NCBI GenBank assembly: GCA_033763975.1
Contig: JANRJM010000007.1
Location: 30,817 to 94,816 of the forward strand
Direction of reading: 5' to 3'
DNA: 64,000 bases
Source: Planctomycetota bacterium
Lineage (GTDB): Bacteria > Planctomycetota > Phycisphaerae > Phycisphaerales > UBA1924
Below are positions 18,295 through 26,964 of this stretch, in pieces. The notes under the pieces were generated by a model that did no database searches, had not been told where the DNA came from, and was given only the letters and a program-made list of their open reading frames with translations. The number at the start of each line of letters is the position of its first letter. Position 1 is the first letter of the stretch. The position numbers and the translations under genes were made by a program.

Positions 18295-19044
18295 CTACCG
18301 GCGTTGATAGGTGTTCTTCAATCTGTCCTGCAGAACCACGACCGTGTCATCCTTGCCCGGCGCAAGGCTGAGGTCTGCTTCGAGAAGGCGGGCGCGGTAC
18401 TTCCAGCCGCGCGGCAGTCGCAACCGCGATTCGAGCGTCGCGAGGTCGGCGATCTTGACGTCAGGCTCCTCCGACAGCGACATGGAATGCATGACGTAGA
18501 CAACACCATCCGGCGAGATCAACTCGTAGACCTCCTCGCCACCTTTGAAAGTGTTGGTCGTCTTGCGCGGCACGACACGCTCTTTGAGCGGATCGCCATC
18601 GCCCCGCTTGACCTCGAGCGTGGCGACGAGACCCATCTCGATGCCGCCGAAGCGTCGTCGCGATTCCGCCGGCGGCGTCGGGGCCGGAGAGTTCGGGAGC
18701 CAGATCTTTGGTCCGTTGATCACGACGCGCTGGGCCTTGGTTTCAGTCTTAATAGCAGCGGCATCAAACACCGCCTTACAATCTTTCGGGCAAGCGCTGA
18801 TGCCCTGGGTGCTCCAGACTTCAGCCTCGTTCTTGCCCGCGTTACGCCGCACGATCATGATTTCGCAATATCGCCCGCCTCGCACGAGTGGCTTGACGTC
18901 CTCGGCTGTCGCATCCGTCGTGTTTTGTGTTGGCGCAGACGTGGGCTGGTGCACGAGTGCGGCCCCGCCGACGGTCAGACAGGTCAACGCGGCGGCCGCA
19001 GCCAACTCTCGCCGCGAGCGACAAATGCTCTTGAATATGGTCAT
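18295..19044 (-). CDS. Exported protein of unknown function
   Basis: 249 aa. N-terminal signal (RRELAAAAALTCLTVGGAAL). The mature part contains GGRYCEIMIVRRNAGKNEAE, ISACPKDCKAVFDAAAI, a VYELISPDGVVYVMHSMSLS strand pair and a LQDRLKNTYQRR C terminus. I recall similar small secreted proteins in proteobacteria, all uncharacterised, but assign no function. The start has AAGGAGA about 8 nt upstream. It is a lone leftward gene inside a rightward metal-resistance region and may be a separate acquisition. Confidence 0.75.
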   Translation of the reverse strand: MTIFKSICRSRRELAAAAALTCLTVGGAALVHQPTSAPTQNTTDATAEDVKPLVRGGRYCEIMIVRRNAGKNEAEVWSTQGISACPKDCKAVFDAAAIKTETKAQRVVINGPKIWLPNSPAPTPPAESRRRFGGIEMGLVATLEVKRGDGDPLKERVVPRKTTNTFKGGEEVYELISPDGVVYVMHSMSLSEEPDVKIADLATLESRLRLPRGWKYRARLLEADLSLAPGKDDTVVVLQDRLKNTYQRR

Positions 19045-19480
19045 GATCAGTCTCCTTCACCTGAATCGAGCCCAAAGCCCCGGACGCGGTATCAGCAGCA
19101 CTGTACTCTTCGGTGTCAACCCGTGCTGTGGACGAGAGTCCTCGTTGATCGCGTACAGGGCGGGCACCGCGAAGTCGAAGCCTCGATGCACGAAGACAAC
19201 TCCACCCGCGCCGCCGTCCTCTTCAGCGGCACCGGGACGCGGGCGAAGTGCGTCAGCGGCGCACGCCTGCGGGCTCGATCCCGCTCGCGGCGTTGCTGGC
19301 TTGCTGGGGGCACCGCCCATCATCGCGGCCAAAGTCTGATTGCAAACCCGCGATGCAGCCTTCGATCTCGCGCCGGGTGTCGGGGCTGCCGGTGCGACGG
19401 CGCACATCCGGCAACATACACGCGCCCAAGCGCGCCCGCGCCGTCAAAGCCCGACACACAAACCCCGATTGCCATGCAGA
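19045..19480. other. Intergenic, no supported gene
   Basis: Both strands were read; open frames here are short, Arg/Pro-rich and lack any domain. It separates the leftward exported protein from the TolC::CusA remnant and probably contains degraded 5' sequence of the latter, since no signal peptide can be found in frame. Confidence 0.5.
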
Positions 19481-20368
19481 AATGGCGGGGGGTGCACTGG
19501 CACACCCATCGCCACAGAACGCGCGGCGCGGGCGAACCTCGAGAGCGTTCGGTCTGCATATCGCCCCGGGGAAGCGAAGCCAGAACTGCCGTTGCTCACC
19601 ACGGAATCGCCGCTGGCGGACTACCTGCGCTGCGCGATGCTCAACAACCCTCGCGTTGAGGCTGCGTACTACGCGTGGGCTGCCTCCGTCGAGCGCATCA
19701 CACCCGCGCGGTCGCTCCCCGACCCGCGCCTGACCTTCGAGGCCGATATCGCCGACATGCTCGACGCCGTCATGCCCGGCCTCATGCTTGACCTGCCGGG
19801 ACCGGGCAAGCTCCGGGCGGCCGGTGATGTGGCGGCGGCGGAGGCGAAGGTGGGGTACTTCGGCTTTGAGAGCGAGGTGCTCCAGGCTGCGTACGCGACC
19901 AAGTCCGCCTACATCCGGCTTCATTTCCTGAGCGACACGATCCGGGTGCAGCGCGAAGCGCTCGCCCTGCTCGGCGATGTCGAGTCGCAGGCGCAGCAGC
20001 AGGTCGGCGCTGGACGCGGCACGATCCAGGACGTCCTGCGCGCCCAGATCGAGCGAGAACAGCTGGCCAACCAGATCGCCAACCTGGAGGACTCGCGGGG
20101 CGTGCTGGAGGCCGAGTTCCGGGCCGCGCTTGGTCACTCACCCGCGGATGTCTCGGTGCCCGTGCCCGCCACGTTTGAAGTCGCGAGTTCGCCGGGGTCG
20201 GTGGACACGGTGCTCGATCGCGGCTCCGACGTCATGCAGCCCATGGCCATCCCGGCGATGGGCGGCATGACCGTGTCGCTCATCACGCTCTTCATTGTGC
20301 CCTGCGTCTTCTGCGCGGTCGAGGAGTGGAAGTGGAGCCGCAGCCGGCGTAAGCAGGCCGCGGCGTGA
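19481..20368 (+). pseudogene. Deletion fusion: TolC/CusC N-terminal half joined to CusA C-terminal end
   Basis: The frame first gives GGGCTGTPIATERAARANLE, like the mature start of a TolC-family lipoprotein, then NNPRVEAAYYAWAASVERIT and a helical repeat through AALGHSPADVSVPVP. Near 20215 it switches directly to GSDVMQPMAIPAMGGMTVSL, ITLFIVPCVFCAVEEW and a basic end, which is the last TM helix and tail of a CusA-type RND pump. The rest of the channel gene, the adaptor gene and most of the pump gene are missing, yet the frame is open across the joint. The signal peptide is also absent upstream. A hybrid would not form a channel. Confidence 0.75.
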
Positions 20369-20383
20369 GATCCGACGCACTGA

Positions 20384-20671
20384 GGGCGGGTCGCCGGACC
20401 GGCTCCCCCGCGTGCCTGTTGTGTCCGGACCGTTTCCTCGACGCTGGGCGACGTTTCAGGCGTCACGGTCCGATCTGTCGCCGTCGGCAGCGCCGAGATC
20501 GAGGCTCCCGACGGGCTCACTGTCGCGGCGGCCATCGCGGCGCTCGACGAGGTGGGCTACCCGTCCCGAGTCCGCGACTCGAAGACGCTTCCCGCCCGAG
20601 GGCTCGCGCCGCGAAAGTCCTGCTGCGGCTCCAGCGACAGCGATGAAGATCCTCGGGGCTGCTGCGGCTAA
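20384..20671 (+). pseudogene. HMA-domain copper chaperone lacking its N-terminal strand
   Basis: Reads ACCVRTVSSTLGDVSGVTVR, then SAEIEAPDGLTVAAAIAALD and EVGYPSRV, the alpha1-beta2-beta3-alpha2 part of a heavy-metal-associated domain. The first strand and the canonical MTC are missing; only CCVRTVSS remains of the binding loop. The tail is Cys-rich (KSCCGSSDSDEDPRGCCG). It is preceded in frame by TGA at 20381 and no ATG, GTG or TTG comes before the domain, so it is probably not translated. It lies in the same frame, 15 bp after the TolC::CusA fusion, and before csoR-copA. Confidence 0.65.
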
Positions 20672-20725
20672 AGCCGGCGATCGCCCACGTTCATTCGCAG
20701 GAGTTCGCCCGAAGGAACATCAGCC

Positions 20726-21178
20726 ATGAAGAACCGCAAGAACAACGAACCACGCATCGAGACTCCAAGTCCGTCACTCAACGGCCACGGCAGTGCCGCC
20801 GCTTCGGACGCGATGGCCACGCCGTCGGCGTGCTGCGGCTGCGCGGGGACACGCGCAGGGGCAGGCGCCCATGAAGGCGTAGGCCCCGGAGCCCACGCCG
20901 CGGGTGTCGACTCTGGGCTTAAGGCCGCCAACCTCAAGCACCTCAAACGCATTGAGGGCCAAGTGCGCGGCATCGCCGCGATGATCCAGGAGGACCGCTA
21001 CTGCGCCGACATCATCCAGCAGTGCGCGGCGGTGCAGGAGTCCCTCCGAGCTGTGGCGAAGAACCTGCTGCGGAACCACCTCGGGCATTGCGCGAGCCGC
21101 GCGATGCACGGTGACAAGCAGCAGCAGGACGCGATGGTCGAAGAGCTCATCGAACTGGTCGGAAGGATTGCACGCTAA
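20726..21178 (+). CDS. csoR: CsoR/RcnR-family (DUF156) metal-sensing repressor
   Basis: 150 aa. The DUF156 core is residues 65-150: LKHLKRIEGQVRGIAAMIQE, then RYCADIIQQCAAVQESLRAV and NHLGHCASRAM. Cys93, His118 and Cys122 match the Cys-His-Cys copper(I) triad of CsoR. Oddly there is an N-terminal extension of about 60 residues with a CCGC cluster (residues 36-39), which ordinary CsoR proteins lack. It directly precedes copA (37 bp), the standard target: CsoR represses the copper ATPase until Cu(I) binds. Confidence 0.9.
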   Translation: MKNRKNNEPRIETPSPSLNGHGSAAASDAMATPSACCGCAGTRAGAGAHEGVGPGAHAAGVDSGLKAANLKHLKRIEGQVRGIAAMIQEDRYCADIIQQCAAVQESLRAVAKNLLRNHLGHCASRAMHGDKQQQDAMVEELIELVGRIAR

Positions 21179-21215
21179 GCGCGACACCCCGCGATAACTC
21201 ACACAGGCGACAGAA

Positions 21216-23699
21216 ATGACCACCACGAACGTCGGCGATGACCGTGCGCACCCGCACGGCAGCGATGCCTCGCACTCCTCCGGGAAATCGCACCCTTTAC
21301 AACCCGCGATTGAGCGCTGCGATTTGCCCATCGAAGGCATGACGTGCGCCTCGTTCGCCTCGCGCATCGAGAAGCGCCTGGCAAAGCAGCCCGGCGTAAC
21401 CTCCGCGAGCGTGAACTTCGCCACCAAAGTGGCGACGGTGACGTTCGATCCGGCGGCCATCCGCCCCGAGGCCTTGGCCAAGGCCGTGGATGACATCGGG
21501 TACAAAGCGATCGTGCCTGCGGCCCCATCTTCCGGCCACGCGGCGATGATGCGTGGGCCGGCAGAAGCCGGTGCGCAGTCGCACGCTCACGGGCGGCACG
21601 GGGCAGGCGGCCGAGACGACCACTCGGCCCACATGAACGTCGGCGAGGCCGAGGCGAAACGTCTGCTGCTCAAGATCATCGTCGGGGCCACACTTTCATT
21701 GCCCGTGCTCGTGATCGCGATGTCGCACGGCACGATCGAGGCCCTCAACGTTGCCTGGATCAACTGGCTCCAGCTCGCGCTGACCACGCCCGTGCTCCTC
21801 TGGTGCGGGTGGCAGTTCTTCCGCTCCGCCTGGAAGGGCCTTTGGCATCTCAGCGCGAACATGGACACGCTGGTCGCGATGGGCACGGGCGCGGCGTATC
21901 TCTACTCGCTGGCGGCGACAATCTGGCCGTCGTTCTTCGCAGGGGTGGCAAGCGGTGCGGGCAGTGCGGCACATTCGCACGGCGCTGGCGGTGCGCCCAT
22001 GGTGCCCGTTTACTTCGAGGCCGCCGCGGTCATCATCGTGCTCATCCTGCTGGGCAAGTACTTCGAGGCCCGAGCGACGGGGAGGACCACGGCGGCGATC
22101 AAGCGGCTCATCGGCTTGCAACCCAAGACCGCCCGGGTGCTGCGGGACGGCGCCGAGGGCGATGTGCCCATCGACGCCGTTGTGGTCGGCGACCGCGTGC
22201 TGGTGCGGCCCGGCGAGAAGATCCCCGTGGACGGCACGGTCGAGAGCGGCCAGTCGTCGGTCGATGAATCGATGCTGACCGGCGAGAGCGTGCCCGTCGA
22301 CAAGAAGGCTGGCGACAGCGTCTTCGGCGCCACGATAAACACCACCGGAGCCCTGCGGCTCATCGCAACCAAGGTCGGGGCCGACTCGGCCCTCCAGCAG
22401 ATCGTGCGGCTCGTACAGGAGGCCCAGGGGAGCAAAGCCCCGATCGCCCGTCTGGCCGACAAGATTAGCGGTGTGTTTGTTCCCGTCGTGATCGCCATCG
22501 CACTCGTGACGTTCGTGGTCTGGTGGTTCGCATCTCCGGTGGATTCCCGGTTCAGCATGGCGCTGGTCACGGCCGTTTCCGTGCTCATCATCGCGTGCCC
22601 CTGTGCCCTTGGGCTGGCGACGCCCACGGCGATCATGGTCGGCACAGGTCGCGGCGCGGAGAAGGGCATCCTCATCAAGGGTGGCGAGGCCCTGGAGACC
22701 GCCCACAAGCTCACCGCCATCGTGCTCGACAAGACGGGCACCATCACGCACGGCAAGCCCGCCGTAACCGACATCTTCACCTCCGCCGACTCGGGCGTTG
22801 ACGAGGCGGAACTGCTGCGGCTGGCCGCGTCCGCCGAGCAGCACAGCGAGCACCCGCTCGCCGCGGCGATCGTGCGCGAGGCGACCGCCCGGAGCTCGCG
22901 CCTGGTCGAACCGGCGGAGTTCGGGGCGGTCGTCGGGCACGGTGTCGAGGCGAACGTGGACGGCAAGCGGCTGCTCGTCGGCAAGGCCGCTTTGCTCGAG
23001 CAGCGCGGCATCCCGATCACCCTTGCCGAGAAGGCCGCGGGGTTGGCGGCGCTGGGCCGCACCCCGATGTTCGTCGCGATCGACGGGCGCGAGGCCGGGA
23101 TCATCGCGGTCGCGGACACCGTCCGTCCCGAATCAAAGGAAGCCATCGCAACGATGCACGCGCTGGGGCTGCGCGTGGTGATGATGACCGGCGACAGCCG
23201 TCTCACCGCGGAGGCCGTCGCCTCGCAGGTCGGGGTCGACCAGGTCTTCGCGGAGGTGCTGCCCAGCGGCAAGGCGGCCAAGGTCAAGGCCCTTCAGGCC
23301 GAGGGCCACGTCGTCGGCATGGTGGGCGACGGCATCAACGATGCCCCCGCACTCGCCCAGGCGGATGTCGGCCTCGCCGTCGGAACCGGGACGGACGTGG
23401 CGATGGAATCCGCTGATATCACGCTCATGCGGGGAGACCTCCGCGCGGTGCCCCAGGCCATCGCGCTCTCCCATGCGACGATGCGGACCATTCGGCAGAA
23501 CCTCTTCTGGGCGTTCATCTACAACGTCGTGGGCATCCCCGTCGCCGCAGGCGTGCTCTTCCCGTTCACGGGCTGGCTGCTGTCGCCGATCATCGCGAGC
23601 GCTGCGATGGCGTTCAGCAGCGTGAGCGTGGTGCTCAACAGCCTGAGGCTGCGGGGGCCAACGTCGACCCGCATCGGCCGGTCTACCACGCTCGACTGA
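21216..23699 (+). CDS. copA: Copper-translocating P1B-type ATPase
   Basis: 827 aa. N-terminal HMA domain with GMTCASF: Cys44 is present but the second Cys of GMTCxxC is Phe47. A His-rich linker ([18 protein letters not shown]) follows. Then TM helices, actuator TGES (MLTGESVPV), CPC in TM6 (461-463), DKTGT with phosphorylated Asp505, HP motif ([10 protein letters not shown]), MTGDSR and [11 protein letters not shown]. The last helices carry [15 protein letters not shown] (MxxSS). These mark a Cu(I) exporter of the CopA class. It is placed 37 bp after csoR, likely in one operon. Confidence 0.95.
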   Translation: MTTTNVGDDRAHPHGSDASHSSGKSHPLQPAIERCDLPIEGMTCASFASRIEKRLAKQPGVTSASVNFATKVATVTFDPAAIRPEALAKAVDDIGYKAIVPAAPSSGHAAMMRGPAEAGAQSHAHGRHGAGGRDDHSAHMNVGEAEAKRLLLKIIVGATLSLPVLVIAMSHGTIEALNVAWINWLQLALTTPVLLWCGWQFFRSAWKGLWHLSANMDTLVAMGTGAAYLYSLAATIWPSFFAGVASGAGSAAHSHGAGGAPMVPVYFEAAAVIIVLILLGKYFEARATGRTTAAIKRLIGLQPKTARVLRDGAEGDVPIDAVVVGDRVLVRPGEKIPVDGTVESGQSSVDESMLTGESVPVDKKAGDSVFGATINTTGALRLIATKVGADSALQQIVRLVQEAQGSKAPIARLADKISGVFVPVVIAIALVTFVVWWFASPVDSRFSMALVTAVSVLIIACPCALGLATPTAIMVGTGRGAEKGILIKGGEALETAHKLTAIVLDKTGTITHGKPAVTDIFTSADSGVDEAELLRLAASAEQHSEHPLAAAIVREATARSSRLVEPAEFGAVVGHGVEANVDGKRLLVGKAALLEQRGIPITLAEKAAGLAALGRTPMFVAIDGREAGIIAVADTVRPESKEAIATMHALGLRVVMMTGDSRLTAEAVASQVGVDQVFAEVLPSGKAAKVKALQAEGHVVGMVGDGINDAPALAQADVGLAVGTGTDVAMESADITLMRGDLRAVPQAIALSHATMRTIRQNLFWAFIYNVVGIPVAAGVLFPFTGWLLSPIIASAAMAFSSVSVVLNSLRLRGPTSTRIGRSTTLD

Positions 23700-23709
23700 C
23701 GGGAGATCA

Positions 23710-23931
23710 GTGGGCCGATCAGTCGCAACGCTCGGAAGTCAATGCGGGCGCTTCGGTCCGCCGCGGACTGTGTGCCCGTCGGTTGTGCCAGATGCGCTGG
23801 CCGGTGTGCTCGAAACGGCGGGGCGCGTCACGCTGGATCGGTTCGGCGCGCTGACCGGCATGGGTGACGGCAAGGATTCGCGCGCACAACGGGCGCTGAA
23901 GGCGCTCGAAACGAACGGGGGTGCGGCGTGA
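23710..23931 (+). CDS. Small protein of unknown function, first of a coupled trio
   Basis: 73 aa from GTG 23710; a GTG at 23773 would also serve and the first part may be boundary sequence. The end (LDRFGALTGMGDGKDSRAQR) is basic and helical. Its TGA (23929-23931) overlaps the GTG of the next gene by GTGA, arguing that it is translated. No domain recognised. Confidence 0.45.
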   Translation: MGRSVATLGSQCGRFGPPRTVCPSVVPDALAGVLETAGRVTLDRFGALTGMGDGKDSRAQRALKALETNGGAA

Positions 23932-24626
23932 GTGATACGAACCCCAACACTGAGAACGGCAAACCGCCCGCGCCGACTGCGGCGGACCTGGACCGGCTGA
24001 AGGCGGCGCTGGAAGCCGAGCGCGCCGCGCACAAGGAAACGAAGACGAAGGCGGCGGAGCGCCGCACGGTCTACGCCCGCACACTGGGCCTTGCCGAGAA
24101 CGTGAACGATGAAGATATCGTGGCGCACCTCAGCGGCACCGATCATGCGAAGGCTGTCGCCAGCATCCAAGCCGAACGCGACGAACTGCGGGCGAAGGTT
24201 ACGAAGATTGAGCAGGAACGCGACGCCCAGCAAGTCGAATCGGCAATCAGTTCGGCGCTGTCGAAGTCGGGGATGATCCCCGCGAACCACGAAGACGCGG
24301 CCAACCTCATTCGTTCCATGCTGACCGTGAAGGAAGGGAAGGTGGTCACGAAGGACGGGGTACCGAACGTCATCCCCGGCATGGACCCGACACAACTGTT
24401 CCACGCGACGGTGAAGACTCTGCGGCCCCACTGGTGGCCGTCGTCTGTCGGTGGCGGCGCGGTGGGCAGTCGTGGCAACGCCAACCCCAACGCGCTCCCC
24501 GGTGATGCGTCGTGCTTCGACCCGCGTTCCCCGAACTTCAACGTGACGAAGCAAGGGCAGTACCACCGTGCCTACGGCCCCGAAGCGGCAGCGCGGGCGC
24601 GAGCGCAGTACGGGGGTGGACGGTGA
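23928..24626 (+). CDS. Phage-scaffold-like coiled-coil protein
   Basis: 232 aa. The N-terminal 120 residues are a charged coiled coil (LKAALEAERAAHKETKTKAA; QAERDELRAKVTKIEQERDA), followed by HEDAANLIRSMLTVKEGKVV and a Gly/Asn-rich end. This layout resembles phage capsid scaffold proteins of the Gp20/DUF4355 kind. It is coupled by GTGA at both ends to its neighbours. No capsid, portal or terminase gene is present, so it is an isolated remnant or an accessory gene of a mobile element. Confidence 0.55.
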   Translation: MSDTNPNTENGKPPAPTAADLDRLKAALEAERAAHKETKTKAAERRTVYARTLGLAENVNDEDIVAHLSGTDHAKAVASIQAERDELRAKVTKIEQERDAQQVESAISSALSKSGMIPANHEDAANLIRSMLTVKEGKVVTKDGVPNVIPGMDPTQLFHATVKTLRPHWWPSSVGGGAVGSRGNANPNALPGDASCFDPRSPNFNVTKQGQYHRAYGPEAAARARAQYGGGR

Positions 24627-24874
24627 ATACACCTGCTGAACTGTTCGCCGAATCATGGCGGCGCTTCCGGGAGTGGTGCCCCCGGATCGTCGGTGACGCC
24701 GACGTATCCGCAATCCATGACCTGTTGGCCCGGTGCTCTGAAGGGGGAACGCCGGGCCTTGAAGAGGTGTGGGAAGCCGTCGAACAGCATCCGGGGGCTG
24801 ACCGGCGGACGGTGACGGAATACTTCGCGCGGGAAGGGGAGTGGAACCGGCCAACTCGCCTACCGAATGGCTGA
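24623..24874 (+). CDS. Small hypothetical protein, third of the coupled trio
   Basis: 83 aa from GTG 24623, which overlaps the previous stop (24624-24626). The product is acidic and Trp-rich (WRRFREWCPRIVGDADVSAI) and contains EEVWEAVEQHPGADRRTVTE. No recognised domain. A strong hairpin at 24926 probably ends the transcript. Confidence 0.5.
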   Translation: MNTPAELFAESWRRFREWCPRIVGDADVSAIHDLLARCSEGGTPGLEEVWEAVEQHPGADRRTVTEYFAREGEWNRPTRLPNG

Positions 24875-24925
24875 CCGGCAATCCGGGCGGAGAAACCTGT
24901 CGCTGGCGTCTACAGTGTTGGCGAT

Positions 24926-24960
24926 AGGATCGACGCCCGGAATGACCGGGCGTCGATCCT
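24926..24960. terminator. Long perfect hairpin after the phage-like trio
   Basis: AGGATCGACGCCCGG (24926-24940), loop AATGA, and its exact complement (24946-24960) form a 15-bp perfect stem. No T-run follows. It lies between the trio and the TIGR04255-type gene (start 24981). It may be a factor-dependent terminator or a recombination site; flanking TCTACAG/CTGTAGA words add an outer, looser inverted repeat. Confidence 0.6.
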
Positions 24961-24980
24961 GTAGACTTCACCCACCCCCA

Positions 24981-25787
24981 ATGGCTACTGCCCGTCCAGA
25001 TTGGAAACGTCCCCCCGTCATCGAAGTGGTGCTGGGTGTGCAGTTTGACGCGCTGCCCGCGCTGACGAATGGGCACCTTGGCTGGTTCTGGGGCGACATG
25101 CACGCAGAGTTCCCCAACTCAGACGATGTGCCGCCTATCCCGCCGGTCGTTGAAGCGTTTGGTGACGAAGTTCCGTTCGGGTTTCCGGCGCTGGGCTTCC
25201 GTCGCGCCACTGGGGATTCGCGGTTGCGCATGACCTCAGCCGATGGCACGAAGATGATCCAAGTTCAGAACGGTTGGCTGGTTGCCAACTGGACGAAAAA
25301 GGGGGACACTGAATACCCCGGCTTCACCGGCGTAAAGACGCTGTTCGACGAAGCGATGCGACGATTCGCGTCCTTCCTGAAGGAACGAAATCTGGGAATC
25401 ATCAAGCCGAACTTGTGGGAGGTGACGTACATTGACCACCTCCCGGAGGGTACCGTCTGGAACTCTCTGGCTGACCTTCCCAAAGTCTTCCCCGGCTTGT
25501 TCGGCAACGGCCAGTGTGCCAATGGAACGAACGAAGCCGTAGATTCCACTTGGGCGTGGCGTCTTTCCCCTCAACCGGGGCGCTTGCGGGTTTCGGTGCA
25601 ATCGGCCCGGACCAGTTCGGAACCAGAACGGGATATCCTGTTGGTTCGGAGCATTGCACGCGGGCCTTTGGGGACCGATAATGCGGGTTCTCTTGACGAT
25701 GCCCTGAACTTTGGCCGATCTTCAGTGGTAGATACATTCATGGGCTTGGCTTCCGACGAAGCGAAGCGATACTGGCAGGGAGACTAA
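24981..25787 (+). CDS. TIGR04255-family-like protein
   Basis: 268 aa. The N terminus (PPVIEVVLGVQFDALPALTN, then HLGWFWGDMHAEFP) matches my memory of the sporadically distributed TIGR04255 family: an N-terminal PPxxEVVxxVQF motif, a middle part with VQNGWLVANWTK, and a C-terminal helix ending MGLASDEAKRYW. The biochemical function is unknown. ATG 24981 is the first start after the hairpin. The codon mix is less GC-rich than in neighbouring chromosomal genes. It directly abuts the next gene (stop 25787, start 25788), so the two are coupled. Confidence 0.7.
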   Translation: MATARPDWKRPPVIEVVLGVQFDALPALTNGHLGWFWGDMHAEFPNSDDVPPIPPVVEAFGDEVPFGFPALGFRRATGDSRLRMTSADGTKMIQVQNGWLVANWTKKGDTEYPGFTGVKTLFDEAMRRFASFLKERNLGIIKPNLWEVTYIDHLPEGTVWNSLADLPKVFPGLFGNGQCANGTNEAVDSTWAWRLSPQPGRLRVSVQSARTSSEPERDILLVRSIARGPLGTDNAGSLDDALNFGRSSVVDTFMGLASDEAKRYWQGD

Positions 25788-26267
25788 ATGCTCACGCTCG
25801 ACCACCCAACCGCTGGCTTCAAAGACTACTCACTCAGCGCGGGTTCCGCGCGTGTGGTGATGGTCCAGCCTGCGTGTGGTCCCAGCCCCGAGCGTTCCGA
25901 CCCCTACATGGAATGGGCACTTCACTTCGATCAGGGCTTGAAGCGAGTGGATCAGCGCATCCGCGATTGGTCGCGCGATGCTGCCGCGCTTGCGGACGAA
26001 GAGTTGGAAGCACCTTCCCGTGAAACAATCGTGCGTGCAATCGAGATCATCAACCAGTTGAAGGTTCTGGTCATGGATCGAGTCGCGCCCGCGACGGCCA
26101 CGCTGCTGAATCTGAAGGGTGCGTCGCTTGGCAGCGGTGGAGAGATCAGCCTTGAACTGGGTTCTGGCCCGTTCGCTGTCACCTACCGGATTGAATCCGA
26201 CGGTACCGTCACCGAGTTGTTCTTCAAGAACAGTCGGTTGATCCGTCGTGACCAGATTCTGCGCTGA
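25788..26267 (+). CDS. Partner protein of the TIGR04255-type gene, function unknown
   Basis: 159 aa, starting on the base after the previous stop (taaatg). A central helical part (FDQGLKRVDQRIRDWSRDAA; ETIVRAIEIINQLKVLVMDR) is followed by a beta-rich end (ISLELGSGPFAVTYRIESDG). No signal peptide or TM segment. The tight coupling suggests a stoichiometric partner. Base composition is as low in GC as the upstream gene. Confidence 0.65.
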   Translation: MLTLDHPTAGFKDYSLSAGSARVVMVQPACGPSPERSDPYMEWALHFDQGLKRVDQRIRDWSRDAAALADEELEAPSRETIVRAIEIINQLKVLVMDRVAPATATLLNLKGASLGSGGEISLELGSGPFAVTYRIESDGTVTELFFKNSRLIRRDQILR

Positions 26268-26320
26268 CGACGGGTTCCGCCAGTCGAAGTGCGGGGTGTA
26301 TCCTTGCACTAATCTCCACG

Positions 26321-26785
26321 GTGGAACAGAACGATCCCATTCAGCCTGATGAGATCATTCTCCGTCGCGTCCCAGAGGACCAGATGGGAAGTGGCAACCC
26401 GCGCTTGCCTCTGCCAGACGGCTTCGACCCTCACCGAACGAACGATGCTGATGGTCTGTCCGTCTATCGAGAGAAGTTCCACACTCCAGCGCAAGTCGCT
26501 GGGTTTCGTACAAAGGGATCAAAGCCGACGTGGATAGCGAGACTCCGCGCAAAGTCGATCACGGACCTTGGGCTGACCTTGAAACCTGATCCAAGAGAAC
26601 CTGAGGACGGACTACCCGCCCGACCGGGACACGCTCTGATCGTTGAGATGAACACTCCGGCGCGAAAGTCGGATGCCGTGGAACAGTGGAAACAACAACT
26701 GCTGTCGTCGGTCATAGGAGTTGAAGGGGGCGATACTGGCTTCCCTGCCCCGGTCGCAGCACCTGCCGCGCCGCAGTCAGGTTGA
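26321..26785 (+). CDS. Hypothetical protein, third gene of the cassette
   Basis: 154 aa from GTG 26321. Begins EQNDPIQPDEIILRRVPEDQ and contains DADGLSVYREKFHTPAQVAG and PARPGHALIVEMNTPARKSD. The RRVP...GLSVyR pattern recurs in uncharacterised proteins, as I recall, but no function is known to me. It follows the partner gene by 53 bp and ends about 70 bp before the tRNA-Lys terminator. Probably the third member of the same unit. Confidence 0.55.
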   Translation: MEQNDPIQPDEIILRRVPEDQMGSGNPRLPLPDGFDPHRTNDADGLSVYREKFHTPAQVAGFRTKGSKPTWIARLRAKSITDLGLTLKPDPREPEDGLPARPGHALIVEMNTPARKSDAVEQWKQQLLSSVIGVEGGDTGFPAPVAAPAAPQSG

Positions 26786-26851
26786 GCGCCGAACGTCCGG
26801 TTTGTGCCCCAGTTGTGCCCCACCGACCGACACGCCCCGAAGCCGGTCCAA

Positions 26852-26881
26852 GAAAAAAGCCTCTGGCAATCGCCAGAGGCT
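26852..26881 (-). terminator. Rho-independent terminator of tRNA-Lys
   Basis: AGCCTCTGGC (26858-26867), loop AATC, GCCAGAGGCT (26872-26881): a perfect 10-bp stem. On the minus strand it is followed by a run of six T (26852-26857). It begins about 11 nt past the tRNA 3' end. On the plus strand the stem is followed by GGTTTT, so it may also stop the cassette. Confidence 0.9.
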
Positions 26882-26891
26882 GGTTTTCAAG

Positions 26892-26964
<73 letters not shown>

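Noticed and set aside
23700..26891. att direct repeat of the tRNA-Lys 3' end at the left edge of the insert
   Set aside because: I read around 23700-23950 for a copy of the T-arm/acceptor sequence and saw none; only vague TGTGCCC words recur. Integration at the tRNA therefore remains inference.
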